Assembly (NCBI RefSeq): GCF_003269425.1
Contig: NZ_CP030104.1
Span: 682,001-746,000, forward strand
DNA length: 64,000 nucleotides
Reading direction: 5' to 3'
Source of the DNA: Flagellimonas maritima
GTDB taxonomy: Bacteria; Bacteroidota; Bacteroidia; Flavobacteriales; Flavobacteriaceae
Positions 26,348 through 36,564 of this stretch are shown in pieces; positions within the stretch are counted from its first letter, which is position 1, and each line of letters begins with the position of its first letter. Below the pieces are notes generated by a model. That model was not told the origin of the DNA. It saw only the letters and a list, made by a program, of their open reading frames with translations, and ran no database searches. Position numbers and translations under genes: made by a program.

Positions 26348-27889
26348 ATGAAAAACAAATTATGTTGCATATTCGTTTTGCAATTACTAGTCTTATCATT
26401 TTGTAGTTGTGAAAAAGCCCAAACTAAAAATGTAGAGAGCAAGCCAAACATCATTTTCATTTTAGCTGATGATTTAGGGTATGGCGATGTATCAAGTTAC
26501 AATGAAGATTCCAAAATACAAACTGCCCATATCGATAAACTTGCCTCTGAAGGTGTTCTTTTCACAGACGCGCACACCAGTAGTGCTGTATGTACCCCAA
26601 CGCGTTATGGTATTTTGACTGGTCGTTATAATTGGCGTTCTACTTTGAAAAAACATGTTTTAAAAGGTTATAGCGAAGCTTTAATTGCATCGGATAGAAC
26701 GACTATTGCAGGCTTTTTAAAAACAAACGGTTATGCAACAGCAGGTATTGGTAAATGGCATTTGGGATGGGATTGGGCAGATATCGAAAAAGGAAAGGAT
26801 TCTGTTGATTTTTCTAAAAAAATAAAAAATGGACCTACTACCAATGGCTTTGATTATTGGTATGGATTTAATGGCTCGTTGGACATGCCACCATATGTAT
26901 GGGTAGAAAATAATCAACCCACAATGGTGCCAACTGAGTTTACTATAGGTGCTGGCAGGCAGGCTATGTGGCGTAAGGGACTAACTTCCGATGATTTTGT
27001 ACATGAACAAATATTACCGGATATTACTAAAAGGAGCGTTGATTTTATAAATAAAAATGCCCATGGCGATCAACCCTTTTTTCTATATATGCCCTTACCG
27101 GCTCCCCATACGCCTATTTTGCCAACAGATCAATTTAAAGGCAAAAGCGGATTAGAAAATCCCTATGGTGATTTTGTATTGATGGTAGACTGGGTGGTGG
27201 GCGAAATAATGGGTGCATTGGAGAAGCAAGGTATTGCCGATAATACCATAGTAGTCTTTACAAGTGATAACGGCTGTTCCCCTCGAGCGAACTTTAGCCA
27301 ATTGGCAACAAAGAATCATGACCCCAGTGATGAGTTTCGGGGGCATAAAGCCGATATATTTGAAGGAGGGCACAGAGTGCCATTTATAGTTCGATGGCCT
27401 TCTAAGATTCAATCGGGAAAATCCAATCAGTTGGTTTGTACTACGGACTTTTTTGCTACTACCGTAGATATTCTTAAGTCGTCGTTAAGTGACGATACTG
27501 CCGAGGATAGTTACAGTTTCTTATCATCACTCGGTGCTGAATCTAGCTTTCCAAAAAGGGAAAGTATCGTTCATCACTCCATCAACGGTTCTTTTGCGTA
27601 CCGAAAGGGAGACTATAAAGCCATTTTTTGCCCAGGTTCAGGCGGGTGGAGTTTTCCCAGACCTAATGATAAAGCTATTGACAGCTTACCTAAATTTCAA
27701 TTATATAATTTAAATAATGATATCGGTGAAGAACACAATTTATTGAACGAACAACCTGAACTATTTGAACAATATCGAAAAGAACTTTCAGCAATAGTAT
27801 CCAATGGAAGAAGTACGGAAGGAGAAATTCAGAAAAATGATGGCCCTGAAACATGGCCTCAATTAAGCTGGATGATAGACCAAAAATAA
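26348..27889 (+). CDS. Formylglycine-dependent sulfatase (S1 family), lipoprotein
   Basis: A 513-residue type I sulfatase with a lipoprotein-type leader (LLVLSFCSC, Cys ~21). The N-terminal metal motif FILADDLGYGDV (DD) and the activation motif CTPTR (C82, converted to formylglycine by a separate maturase) are intact; GIGKWHLGWD and FTSDNGCSPR give further active-site residues. It hydrolyses a sulfate ester from a glycan in the periplasm or on the outer membrane. It is transcribed rightward, opposite to most of the locus, and is followed after 224 bp by the beta-propeller glycosidase gene. Sulfate position and sugar cannot be read from sequence. Confidence 0.93.
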   Translation: MKNKLCCIFVLQLLVLSFCSCEKAQTKNVESKPNIIFILADDLGYGDVSSYNEDSKIQTAHIDKLASEGVLFTDAHTSSAVCTPTRYGILTGRYNWRSTLKKHVLKGYSEALIASDRTTIAGFLKTNGYATAGIGKWHLGWDWADIEKGKDSVDFSKKIKNGPTTNGFDYWYGFNGSLDMPPYVWVENNQPTMVPTEFTIGAGRQAMWRKGLTSDDFVHEQILPDITKRSVDFINKNAHGDQPFFLYMPLPAPHTPILPTDQFKGKSGLENPYGDFVLMVDWVVGEIMGALEKQGIADNTIVVFTSDNGCSPRANFSQLATKNHDPSDEFRGHKADIFEGGHRVPFIVRWPSKIQSGKSNQLVCTTDFFATTVDILKSSLSDDTAEDSYSFLSSLGAESSFPKRESIVHHSINGSFAYRKGDYKAIFCPGSGGWSFPRPNDKAIDSLPKFQLYNLNNDIGEEHNLLNEQPELFEQYRKELSAIVSNGRSTEGEIQKNDGPETWPQLSWMIDQK

Positions 27890-28113
27890 AGATGCCAAAA
27901 TCTAGAAAATCAACTTAAAATTATACAAACTAGAACCTTCAATCTAAAGAAACGCAAAAAACCACTTATATTTTGGCAACATAAAATCAGGAATTCTTAA
28001 GCTCTCTTAAATTCTAACTTTCGAGGTACTTGTAATCTAAATTATAATATTATCTTCATTTAAAATCGAAAACAATAACAAGCGAAATTTGAAGCAGTTT
28101 AAAAATTCACTAA

Positions 28114-29250
28114 ATGAAATTTTTATTACGTTTATTATTAATTTTTATTATCGTTGGATGTGGTGATAGAATAAAAAAAAGTACAAGTCCTAATAAGAAG
28201 ACAAATCGCTCCTTTATGGATTTATTGTTGCCCGCTCCAAAAGACGGTGGGTTTCAAATGGATGGGTATTGGGTTTGGGGAATGTCCGTAATTAAGGGTA
28301 ATGATGGTAAATACCACGGATATGCATCAGCCTGGAAAAACAATGTTCCCTTTGCATCTAATTGGGTAACCAATTCTCAAATCGTCCATGCGACATCAGA
28401 AAATCCAGAAGGACCATATGAATTTAGTGAGGTAGTCTTTGAGAGAAGAGGTCCTCAATTCTGGGACGGTATGATGACCCACAATCCAACTATCCAAAAA
28501 GTTGGAGATACGTATCTATTGTATTACATCGGCGCTACCTATGACTTTCCTTATCCGGAAGAAGAGATTCCAAATGAACTTAAACGGGAAGTAAGAGGTT
28601 ATCAAAGAATTGGTTTGGCTACCTCTAAGTCCCCATTTGGACCATGGAAAAGAAAAGATAAACCGATTTTGGACGTAAGACCGAATAAATGGGATTCTTA
28701 CCTTACGGTTAACCCTTCGGTATGCATAAAACCTAACGGGAAGGTTTTGCTTGTATATAAGTCCGCTTCGCACAAATCGGGGTTGTTGAAACTAGGACTC
28801 GCTACTGCTGATAAGTACGATGGTGAGTATTATAGATTGAGTGATGAACCAATCTTTGATTTTAATAATGAAGTTGATGATATGGATGCTAATGATACCA
28901 AGCATGTCGAAGACCCTTATATGTGGTACAATGGCAATTCGTTTGAGTTGATTATGAAAGATATGACAGGTAGTATTGCCGGTGAAAAGGGAGGTGGCAT
29001 CCATGCCACCTCCCAAGATGGAATAGATTGGAAAATATCAACCCCCCCTAAAGCCTATAGTAAAGAAGTCCTTTGGAACGATGGTGTTAAAACCATGCAA
29101 GCTCGTTTTGAACGTCCTCAGCTACTCATTGAAAATGGTCGGCCTACACATATGTTTATTGCGACTGGCACTAAATCCAACGGAATTGGGAGGCAATTCG
29201 ATAAAACTTGGAATATGTGCATTCCATTAAAAACAAACGATTACAATTGA
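28114..29250 (+). CDS. Beta-propeller glycoside hydrolase (GH43/GH117-like fold), lipoprotein
   Basis: A 378-residue lipoprotein (leader MKFLLRLLLIFIIVGCGDR, Cys ~16) with repeated propeller-blade features: HGYASAW, NSQIVHATSENPEGPYEF, HNPTIQKVGDTYLLYYIGAT, IGLATSKSPFGPWKR, NPSVCIKPNGKVLLVYKS, VEDPYMWYNGNSFELIMKDM, ERPQLLIENGRPTHMFIATG. This blade pattern is that of five-bladed glycosidases such as GH43 and GH117. The exact CAZy family is not certain. In context it would cut a side-chain or oligosaccharide end in the periplasm. It follows a sulfatase on the same strand, and the two may be cotranscribed. Confidence 0.75.
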   Translation: MKFLLRLLLIFIIVGCGDRIKKSTSPNKKTNRSFMDLLLPAPKDGGFQMDGYWVWGMSVIKGNDGKYHGYASAWKNNVPFASNWVTNSQIVHATSENPEGPYEFSEVVFERRGPQFWDGMMTHNPTIQKVGDTYLLYYIGATYDFPYPEEEIPNELKREVRGYQRIGLATSKSPFGPWKRKDKPILDVRPNKWDSYLTVNPSVCIKPNGKVLLVYKSASHKSGLLKLGLATADKYDGEYYRLSDEPIFDFNNEVDDMDANDTKHVEDPYMWYNGNSFELIMKDMTGSIAGEKGGGIHATSQDGIDWKISTPPKAYSKEVLWNDGVKTMQARFERPQLLIENGRPTHMFIATGTKSNGIGRQFDKTWNMCIPLKTNDYN

Positions 29251-29661
29251 TAATTCGACATGTTAAGCCCAAGATAGAAATTTAGAATGAAATTGGTTAT
29301 TATAGTACGCCTTGAGTAAGTCATAGAAATTCTGGGATTTTCAATTATGGAAAAAGTTTGAATTACTTTCTGCGGACCATTTGGAACAGAACCATTCTGT
29401 CGTCCCCATCTACAATTAGGTCTATTCTGACCAGTTTATGCTGACAATGCTCAATTTTCAACTTTGAACGAGTTCTATATCATAAAGACGTTTGTATGCA
29501 GACATTCCCGTTCTTTCCTATATAAGATAAGACTTTTATGTGTGTTCAGTGAATTTTACCCTTACTTCTTGTAAAGATTTCTATCACTTCAACTTCCAAA
29601 CTTCCCAATTCAAGACTTAAGGTCAAAATTACAAAAAGTATTACGGGTTATATATGGCAAT
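29251..29661. other. Convergent intergenic region
   Basis: About 410 bases between the glycosidase stop and the GH3 stop. No gene and no strong terminator hairpin was found. Confidence 0.4.
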
Positions 29662-31839
29662 CTAATGCAAAGTCAGCTTTGCGCTTACAGGTTTGGAAGC
29701 ACCGAGCTCTATTGCTCTCTCTGTTGGCAAGCTACCTGACATAATCATGGTAAAATCTCCCTTTTCCAAGATTGGATTACCCGTATTATCAATCAGTTCT
29801 AGCATGTTTGGGGTAATATTGAACACTACGGTTTTGCTCTCGCCAGGTTTTAAAATGATAGACTTGACTCCTTTCAAGGAAAAAAATGGTGTTGCAACGC
29901 TGGCTTTATTATCGGTAATATACAGTTGGACCGTCTCGATTGATTCATGTTTACCAACATTTGTTACATTACAGGCGATTTCGACGGTTTCTCCCTGACT
30001 AATTTTCGATGCTGATTGCGTCAGTTCACTGTATGAGAATGAACTATAGCTTAACCCAAATCCAAATGGGTACATAGGTTCTTGGTCCATGTACCGGTAC
30101 GTTCTACCTTTCATGGTGTAATCTTCGTACGGGGGCAGTTGTTCAAGCGATTTTGGAAAAGTAATGGGCAGTCTACCGGATGGAGAAACCTTCCCAAATA
30201 ATATATCGGCAACTGCATTGCCACCCTCCTCCCCTGGATACCAAGCCAATAAAACCGCATCGGCTATTTCGTGAACTTCAAAAAGGTTCATTGGCGACCC
30301 ACCTGTAATTACGGCAATAACCGGTTTGTCTTGCTCCTTGATCTTTCTAAGATATTCCAACTGATTTTCCGGGATATTATAATCCAACCGGTCTCCATAA
30401 TATGGCGATGAGATGGATTCCCCTTCTTCCCCTTCAAGATGTCTGGTTAAACCCATACCTACAATGGTTACGTCAGATTCGGCGGCTACTCCTGTAGACC
30501 AATCCACGGGATTGACATTCTTTCTGTCCAGTGTCGTTCCTGGACTGTACTGAACCTGACTACCAGGCGCGACTGCTGAGGTGATTCCTTCCAAAAATGT
30601 AACAATGTTTGAATTTACTCCAAAATAATTGCCCAAAAGAGCGTCGATAGAGGCTGAATTAGGACCTACAACGTAATACCTGTCCAAATCATTTTCTAGG
30701 GGAAGTATGCCATTATTTTTAAGCAGGACCATAGATTTGGTTGCAACTTCACGGGCAAGTGCTCTATGCGCTTCACTATCCACTACCTCATACGAAATTG
30801 AGTTGTACGGATTAAGGTCTTGCGGATCGAACATCCCAAGTTTAAATCTAGTTTCAAGCAGGGGTTTAAGCCTTTGGTCGATAAGTGATTCATCCACCAA
30901 GCCTTGCTGTACCGCTTCCACGAGGGCAGTATAGGTATCTCCGCAGTTGAGATTTACACCATGTTCTAATGCCAATACAGCGGCTTCGGTTTTATTGGAA
31001 ACCGTACCATGACCGTTATCCGAGTAGAAATCCACCAAGGCCCAACAATCGCTGACAACATGTCCCCTAAAGCCCCATTTATCAAACAGCACATCGTTAA
31101 GCAAGGAGCTGCTTGCGCAACATGGCTCTCCGTTGGTTCTGTTATAGGCACACATAACAGATTCCACACCTGCATTTACAAGCGCTTCAAATGCCGGTAG
31201 ATAAGTTTCACCTAAATCCTTTTGGCTTACTATTGCGTTAAACTCATGTCTGGATTTTTCAGGACCGCTGTGCACCGCAAAATGTTTTGCGCATGCGGCA
31301 GTCTTGAGGTACTTAGGATGATTTCCCTGTAAACCCTTTACAAAGGCAACGCCCAATAAACTCGTTAGATACGGGTCTTCCCCGTAGGTTTCCTGTCCAC
31401 GCCCCCATCGTGGGTCTCTAAATATATTGACATTGGGAGTCCAAAAAGTCAATCCGGCATATCTTTTATAATTTTCAGCAGCTTGAGCCACATTGTACAT
31501 AGCGCGTGCTTCATCCGAAATAGCCGAAGAAACCATATAAATCAAATCATGGTCAAAAGTAGCCGCCAAGCCGATAGCTTGCGGAAAAATGGTAGCTTTC
31601 CCCGAGCGTCCAACGCCGTGCAAGGCTTCGTTCCAATAATCGTATGGAGGAATATTAAGACGAGGAATCCCAGAGGTGTTCATTAGCATTTGATCGACCT
31701 TCTCCTCAAGGGTGAGCCTATTTATCAGATCATCTACCCTTTCTTCTATATCCACAGTAGAATCAAGATATTTAAATTGGGCATTTAAAGTTGTGAATCC
31801 AATGGTAACGATACTAAAAATCAACAATTGCTTTTTCAT
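29662..31839 (-). CDS. GH3 beta-xylosidase/beta-glucosidase
   Basis: A 725-residue secreted GH3: signal peptide (1-20, cut TLNAQF), TIM barrel with NVNIFRDPRWGRGQETYGEDP, KHFAVHSGPEKSRHEFNA and the nucleophile motif GHVVSDCWALVD (D264), then the alpha/beta sandwich domain and a C-terminal fibronectin-III-like domain (from ~600). The HSGPE..RHEF and SDCWA motifs are typical of the xylosidase-like branch. With xylose isomerase, xylulokinase and a sugar symporter next door on the same strand, release of xylose from oligosaccharides is the best reading. Activity on glucose or arabinose cannot be excluded. Confidence 0.9.
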   Translation of the reverse strand: MKKQLLIFSIVTIGFTTLNAQFKYLDSTVDIEERVDDLINRLTLEEKVDQMLMNTSGIPRLNIPPYDYWNEALHGVGRSGKATIFPQAIGLAATFDHDLIYMVSSAISDEARAMYNVAQAAENYKRYAGLTFWTPNVNIFRDPRWGRGQETYGEDPYLTSLLGVAFVKGLQGNHPKYLKTAACAKHFAVHSGPEKSRHEFNAIVSQKDLGETYLPAFEALVNAGVESVMCAYNRTNGEPCCASSSLLNDVLFDKWGFRGHVVSDCWALVDFYSDNGHGTVSNKTEAAVLALEHGVNLNCGDTYTALVEAVQQGLVDESLIDQRLKPLLETRFKLGMFDPQDLNPYNSISYEVVDSEAHRALAREVATKSMVLLKNNGILPLENDLDRYYVVGPNSASIDALLGNYFGVNSNIVTFLEGITSAVAPGSQVQYSPGTTLDRKNVNPVDWSTGVAAESDVTIVGMGLTRHLEGEEGESISSPYYGDRLDYNIPENQLEYLRKIKEQDKPVIAVITGGSPMNLFEVHEIADAVLLAWYPGEEGGNAVADILFGKVSPSGRLPITFPKSLEQLPPYEDYTMKGRTYRYMDQEPMYPFGFGLSYSSFSYSELTQSASKISQGETVEIACNVTNVGKHESIETVQLYITDNKASVATPFFSLKGVKSIILKPGESKTVVFNITPNMLELIDNTGNPILEKGDFTMIMSGSLPTERAIELGASKPVSAKLTLH

Positions 31840-31848
31840 AGTTTGGTT

Positions 31849-31867
31849 TATAGTTAAATTAAGATAC
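31849..31867. promoter_or_regulatory. Weak candidate second copy of the sugar-regulator operator
   Basis: The 19 bases before the GH3 start match the palindrome at 36524-36542 (read on its reverse strand) at about 14 positions, including TATAGT and AAATT, but the right half is degraded. Position just upstream of a xylosidase gene makes regulation plausible; the match could be chance in AT-rich DNA. Confidence 0.3.
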
Positions 31868-32059
31868 GGCCGCTATAAAATTGAAATAACTGTGGCGCCT
31901 TTAAGTCTCATAACATGTTGTTTACAAAAAGTTTTACAATCAAAGTCTTAATAATTTCAGTAATTGGAAGTGATATCAACTTTATGGAATCTTCTGGCGT
32001 TAAGGGCATTTTTGGATAATAACATATCTACTATGATTAAAAAAAACTTGCATTCTCGC

Positions 32060-33676
32060 CTATCCGCTAAAGTAAATAAGCACAAAGATGACAATCACTA
32101 CTAAAAAGACCGAAAAAATAATATCATAGATTGAAAAACTATCCTTTTTCAGCCTTCTTTCATCCATCCCGAGTGTGCCGAATGCCAATCCTTTAATGGC
32201 ACCATAATCCGGAGCTGCCGTGGCCAGAGTTACAGATATACAGACTACCAAGGAGAAAATGAACATGAAAATGGCCATATTTGCAAAATTGATGGTGGCA
32301 AACGATAACAATAGTCCTGACAGACTATCCTGATATATTTCAGACAGAATTCGCAAAGCGGCCATGATAAGCCCCGAAAACAAAGTGGTTATTGCTGCTT
32401 GGGAGTTTACCCTCTTCCATATAATGCCCAACAGGAATACCGCGGTTATGGGAGGTGCTATGTAAGACTGTACACTTTGGAGATATTGGTACAGCACCCC
32501 TCCACCTATTTTTTCCATGATGGGTATCCAAATGATACCAAGTACCACCACTATCGATGTTGCCATCTTACCTATCCAAAGGAGTTTTTTTTCTTCGGTG
32601 AGCGGCCTCAACTTTTTATAAATGTCTATAGTGAAAATTGTGGAGCAAGAATTAAAGACCGAGGCCAGGGAACTCATCAGGGCTGCCATTAAACCGCCCG
32701 CAACCAATCCTTTAAGGCCGACGGGCAAGAGCGTTTTTACCAAAACAGGGAAGACCTCATCACTTTTTTCGTAGGTCAGCACACCTTGCTTTGCAAGAGC
32801 AAAGGCAATGATTCCGGGTATCAGAAAAATAAAGATTGGCAGCAACTTTAGATAAGCACCAAAAATAGCTCCCCTTCTACCTATTTTTATGTTGTTGGCA
32901 GCCAATGTGCGTTGAACGATATACTGATCTGTACACCAGTACCATATTCCAACGATGGTGCCACCGAATAACATTCCGGTCCAAGGAAAATCGGGGTCAG
33001 AGATGGGCCGCCACATATTAAAGTGGGCACTCCCCGCCACTGACCGTAGCTCTTGCCACCCTCCGACCTTTTCCAATCCCAGATATGTAATGATTAACGA
33101 ACCCGCTATGAGTATTACCGTCTGCAAGGTCTCGGTATAGATAACTGCTTTCATTCCCCCGATTACGGTATACGCCCCGGTGAAGATTACAATGCCTATG
33201 GCCCCGTACCAAAAAGGGATTCCCAGTAGCTCGGAAACTACTATTCCCCCTGCATAGATGGTGACCGACACCTTTGTAATTACGTATCCAACCAGCGAAA
33301 AGACCGAAAGAAACCATCTGGACCTACCATCGAAGCGTTTCTCCAAGAATTCGGGCATGGTAAAAGCGTTACTCCTAAAATAAAATGGGAGGAAAAGCCA
33401 GCCCAGTAATAAGACTATCCACGCATGCAACTCGTAGTGGGCCATGGGCATACCGGATTCTGCACCGGTGCCCGCCAATCCGACCACATGTTCCGAGCCG
33501 ATGTTCGACGCAAAAATCGACGCTCCTATGACGAACCACCCCACATTTCTACCTGCAAGAAAATAATCGGCCGTATCCTTATTTTTTTGAAGCACCACCC
33601 AGACCGCGACCGCAACCAAGGCAAGAAGGTAAATGGCAAGTACCCACCAGTCCGCTTTTTCTAAGATAGATTCCAT
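32060..33676 (-). CDS. Sodium:solute symporter (SSS family), probably sugar transport
   Basis: A 538-residue inner-membrane protein with about 14 hydrophobic segments. It begins with WWVLAIYLLALVAVAVWVVL and has the SSS sequence DTADYFLAGRNVGWFVIGASIFASNIGSEH. Other family features include the GGMKAVIYTETLQ segment. The family couples Na+ to import of sugars and other solutes; the genomic place between GH3 and xylose isomerase points to xylose or a xylose-containing sugar. It starts 10 bp after the xylA stop, so the genes are cotranscribed. Confidence 0.9.
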   Translation of the reverse strand: MESILEKADWWVLAIYLLALVAVAVWVVLQKNKDTADYFLAGRNVGWFVIGASIFASNIGSEHVVGLAGTGAESGMPMAHYELHAWIVLLLGWLFLPFYFRSNAFTMPEFLEKRFDGRSRWFLSVFSLVGYVITKVSVTIYAGGIVVSELLGIPFWYGAIGIVIFTGAYTVIGGMKAVIYTETLQTVILIAGSLIITYLGLEKVGGWQELRSVAGSAHFNMWRPISDPDFPWTGMLFGGTIVGIWYWCTDQYIVQRTLAANNIKIGRRGAIFGAYLKLLPIFIFLIPGIIAFALAKQGVLTYEKSDEVFPVLVKTLLPVGLKGLVAGGLMAALMSSLASVFNSCSTIFTIDIYKKLRPLTEEKKLLWIGKMATSIVVVLGIIWIPIMEKIGGGVLYQYLQSVQSYIAPPITAVFLLGIIWKRVNSQAAITTLFSGLIMAALRILSEIYQDSLSGLLLSFATINFANMAIFMFIFSLVVCISVTLATAAPDYGAIKGLAFGTLGMDERRLKKDSFSIYDIIFSVFLVVIVIFVLIYFSG

Positions 33677-33686
33677 ATTGGACTGT

Positions 33687-35012
33687 TTAGATATATTGGT
33701 TCAAAAGGTTTTCAAACATTTCCTGTTTACCACTTATTTGATCGGGATTATCATGCGATACGGCATAATCCGATAAATCTGTAAGGGACAATCTGCCCGA
33801 TACAAAATCTGCCCCGATGCCGGATTGAAAAGACGCATACCGCTCATTCAGCAAACGTTCATAGGGAGATTTCCTAATGATGGCATCGGCAACCAACAAA
33901 GCTCTTGCAAACGTGTCCGCACCCCCGATATGGGCCAAGAAAATATCCTCCAAATCTGTGGAGTTGCGTCTGGTCTTGGCATCGAAATTGATGCCTCCAC
34001 CCTGCAACCCGCCCGACCTTAATAGTACCAACATAGCTTCTGCGGTCTCGGTCACGTTGTTGGGGAACTGATCGGTATCCCAGCCGTTCTGGTAATCGCC
34101 CCTGTTGGCATCTATACTTCCCAACATACCTGCATTGGCGGCAACCTGTAATTCATGTTGAAAGGTATGTTGCGCCAAAGTAGCGTGGTTGACCTCTATA
34201 TTGAGTTTAAAATCGTTTTCAAGCCCGTACTCCCTAATGGATTTAATGGAAGTGGCGGCATCAAAATCATATTGGTGCTTGGTCGGTTCCATAGGTTTTG
34301 GCTCAATAAAAAATGTCCCCTCAAAGCCTTGACTTCTCGCATAGTCTTTCGCCATATTCAAAAACCGGCCGATATTATCCTGTTCCAATTTCATATCGGT
34401 GTTCAAAAGGGACATATACCCCTCGCGACCTCCCCAGAACACATAGTTTTCACCACCAAGAGCGATTGTTGCGTCCAATGCTATCTTTACCTGGGCTCCC
34501 GCAATTGCCAGTACGTTGAAATCTGGGTTTGAAGCTGCGCCGTTCATATATTTAGGGTTGGAAAAGCAATTTGCCGTTCCCCAAAGCAGTTTCACCCCAG
34601 AAGCTTTTTGTTTTTCCTGAAGATATTCTACGGTTTTGAGAACTCGTTTTTCAGATTCTACAAGTGTTGTCGCCTCATCCACTAGGTCAAAGTCATGGAA
34701 GCAATAGTATCCAAAGCCCATTTTTGTTACAAATTCAAAAGCGGCATCGGCTTTGTCCCTGGCTGCCTCAATGGGATCCTTAGCGGTAATCCATGGAAAT
34801 TTTTTGGTGCCAGGACCAAAAGGGTCGCCACCGGTTCCACAGAGCGTATGCCAATAGGCCATGGCAAATTTAAAATGGTCTCGCATGGTTTTGCCCGCTA
34901 TCATTTGCTCGGGATTGTAATACTTGAACGCTAACGGGTTATCGGATTCATGCCCTTCATATTTGATTTCTCCGATTCCCTTAAAAAATTCCTTATCGCC
35001 TAAAAGTGCCAT
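33687..35012 (-). CDS. xylA: Xylose isomerase
   Basis: A 441-residue enzyme converting D-xylose to D-xylulose in the cytosol, of full family length. Visible motifs are [11 protein letters not shown] (catalytic His region), the signature [16 protein letters not shown] and the metal ligands in [18 protein letters not shown] and [18 protein letters not shown]. The C-terminus [20 protein letters not shown] is standard. It begins 2 bp after xylB ends and precedes the symporter by 10 bp, within a xylB-xylA-symporter-GH3 operon controlled by the divergent Nudix-type regulator. Highly confident. Confidence 0.97.
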   Translation of the reverse strand: MALLGDKEFFKGIGEIKYEGHESDNPLAFKYYNPEQMIAGKTMRDHFKFAMAYWHTLCGTGGDPFGPGTKKFPWITAKDPIEAARDKADAAFEFVTKMGFGYYCFHDFDLVDEATTLVESEKRVLKTVEYLQEKQKASGVKLLWGTANCFSNPKYMNGAASNPDFNVLAIAGAQVKIALDATIALGGENYVFWGGREGYMSLLNTDMKLEQDNIGRFLNMAKDYARSQGFEGTFFIEPKPMEPTKHQYDFDAATSIKSIREYGLENDFKLNIEVNHATLAQHTFQHELQVAANAGMLGSIDANRGDYQNGWDTDQFPNNVTETAEAMLVLLRSGGLQGGGINFDAKTRRNSTDLEDIFLAHIGGADTFARALLVADAIIRKSPYERLLNERYASFQSGIGADFVSGRLSLTDLSDYAVSHDNPDQISGKQEMFENLLNQYI

Positions 35013-35014
35013 TG

Positions 35015-36496
35015 TTATTGGTTTAATATGATTCCTAGTTCGGTTTTCCAGTTTTTGTAAGCTGTTTCATAAGCGGTTCTTGTTCGGGACGGTTCAAACG
35101 TTTTTACGTAATCATTTTGAATATAGGAACTGAACATTTTATTTCCGTGTTCGAATATGGCACATGCCCGTGCTGCACCTATTGCACCAGTGGTATTGTA
35201 CATTTCAATTTTTAGGCCTGATAATGTTGCGATGATGTCTGAAAATATCCCTGATCGAAATAAATTATCATTGCCCACTCTAATAGCATTTGCTATTATC
35301 CCATCATTTTTTAGCAACTCCATGCCATAAACGTAGGAAAACGCTATTCCCTCCAATGCTGCCCGAAAGATATGCGCCCTAGTATGGCGGTTGAAATCGA
35401 GATTTAACAGTCTGGCACCTGTCTTCTTGTTCTCTAGCATACGTTCTGATCCATTTCCAAATGGAATGATTATAATGCCGTCCGAACCGATAGGAACCGT
35501 AGAGGCCAAGTCGTTCATTTCCCCATACGATGCTATACCGAAGTTTATTTTCAGCCATTTATAAAGTATCCCGGCTCCATTGATACAGAGCAACTTTCCA
35601 ATATATTTTCTACCCTCTTTACCGTAATTTACATGGGCAAAATTATTGACCCTTGAAGTTTCCCTTATAGATTGTTTGTCGCCAATGGCATAAACTACAC
35701 CCGAAGTGCCGCCCGTGGCGGCAATTTCGCCTGGCTCGAAGACATTTAGCGATAGGGCATTGTTCGGTTGGTCGCCGGCGCGGTACATAATCGGGGTACC
35801 TATTTTTAAACCTGTACCTTTGGCTCCTTCTGCTGAAACAAAGACTTGTTCGCCAAAGGTTTCTGCAATATCCGGTATTAACGAAGCATCTATTTTAAGA
35901 TGCGACAACACCGAGTTGGAAATGCCTTCCGTTTCAAAATCCCAAAAAACCCCTTCTGAAAGTCCAGAAATTGTTGTGTTAATGGTATTTGATAGTCGAT
36001 AGGCAATATAATCCCCCGGCAACATGAATTTATGAATCCTTTTGTATACATCCGGTTCGTTCTGCTGTACCCATGCTAATTTGGATGCCGTAAAATTACC
36101 TGGGGAATTAAGCAACCGCGAGTCACATAACCTCTCACCAATAGCTTGATAGGCACGCTCACCTATTTTGACCGCCCTACTGTCGCACCAGATAATGGAT
36201 GGCCTTAAAGGCTTTCCCTTTTTATCAACGATGACCAGACCGTGCATTTGATATGCAATACCTATCCCGACTATATCATTTTCTGAAACCGAAAATCCAT
36301 TTTTTATCTTTCGTATGCCCTTACAGACGTGTTTCCACCAATCAATAGGCGATTGTTCCGCCCACCCCTTTTTTTCAGCATATATGGACATTTCATTTTC
36401 GGGTTCTTGGACTATGGCAATACTTGCACCTGTAGTCTTTTCGACCAAGGCTATTTTTACGGAAGAACTTCCCAAATCGATTCCTAAATAATACAT
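35015..36496 (-). CDS. xylB: Xylulokinase (FGGY family)
   Basis: A 493-residue FGGY carbohydrate kinase that phosphorylates D-xylulose to xylulose-5-phosphate. Visible are the N-terminal phosphate loop [16 protein letters not shown], the motif [16 protein letters not shown] with SIIWCDSRA, the [12 protein letters not shown] stretch and the second ATPase-fold loop around [14 protein letters not shown]. Length fits xylulokinases. It is the first gene of the leftward xyl operon and divergent from the Nudix-type regulator gene across a 68-bp region with a palindromic operator. Activity on other ketopentoses is conceivable, but the adjacent xylA makes xylulose the natural substrate. Confidence 0.95.
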   Translation of the reverse strand: MYYLGIDLGSSSVKIALVEKTTGASIAIVQEPENEMSIYAEKKGWAEQSPIDWWKHVCKGIRKIKNGFSVSENDIVGIGIAYQMHGLVIVDKKGKPLRPSIIWCDSRAVKIGERAYQAIGERLCDSRLLNSPGNFTASKLAWVQQNEPDVYKRIHKFMLPGDYIAYRLSNTINTTISGLSEGVFWDFETEGISNSVLSHLKIDASLIPDIAETFGEQVFVSAEGAKGTGLKIGTPIMYRAGDQPNNALSLNVFEPGEIAATGGTSGVVYAIGDKQSIRETSRVNNFAHVNYGKEGRKYIGKLLCINGAGILYKWLKINFGIASYGEMNDLASTVPIGSDGIIIIPFGNGSERMLENKKTGARLLNLDFNRHTRAHIFRAALEGIAFSYVYGMELLKNDGIIANAIRVGNDNLFRSGIFSDIIATLSGLKIEMYNTTGAIGAARACAIFEHGNKMFSSYIQNDYVKTFEPSRTRTAYETAYKNWKTELGIILNQ

Positions 36497-36523
36497 TTGG
36501 TGAAAATATGGAATTTATCGACA

Positions 36524-36542
36524 TATTGTCAATTTGACTATA
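36524..36542. promoter_or_regulatory. Palindromic operator in the xylB/Nudix-regulator divergent promoter
   Basis: TATTGTCAATTTGACTATA is a near-perfect 19-bp palindrome of the form TATwGTCAAwTTGACwATA, with only weak (A/T) positions mismatched. It lies 28 bp from xylB and 23 bp from the regulator start, so one bound dimer could control both genes. Confidence 0.7.
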
Positions 36543-36564
36543 AGAATTTAATTGAATTTGCCTT

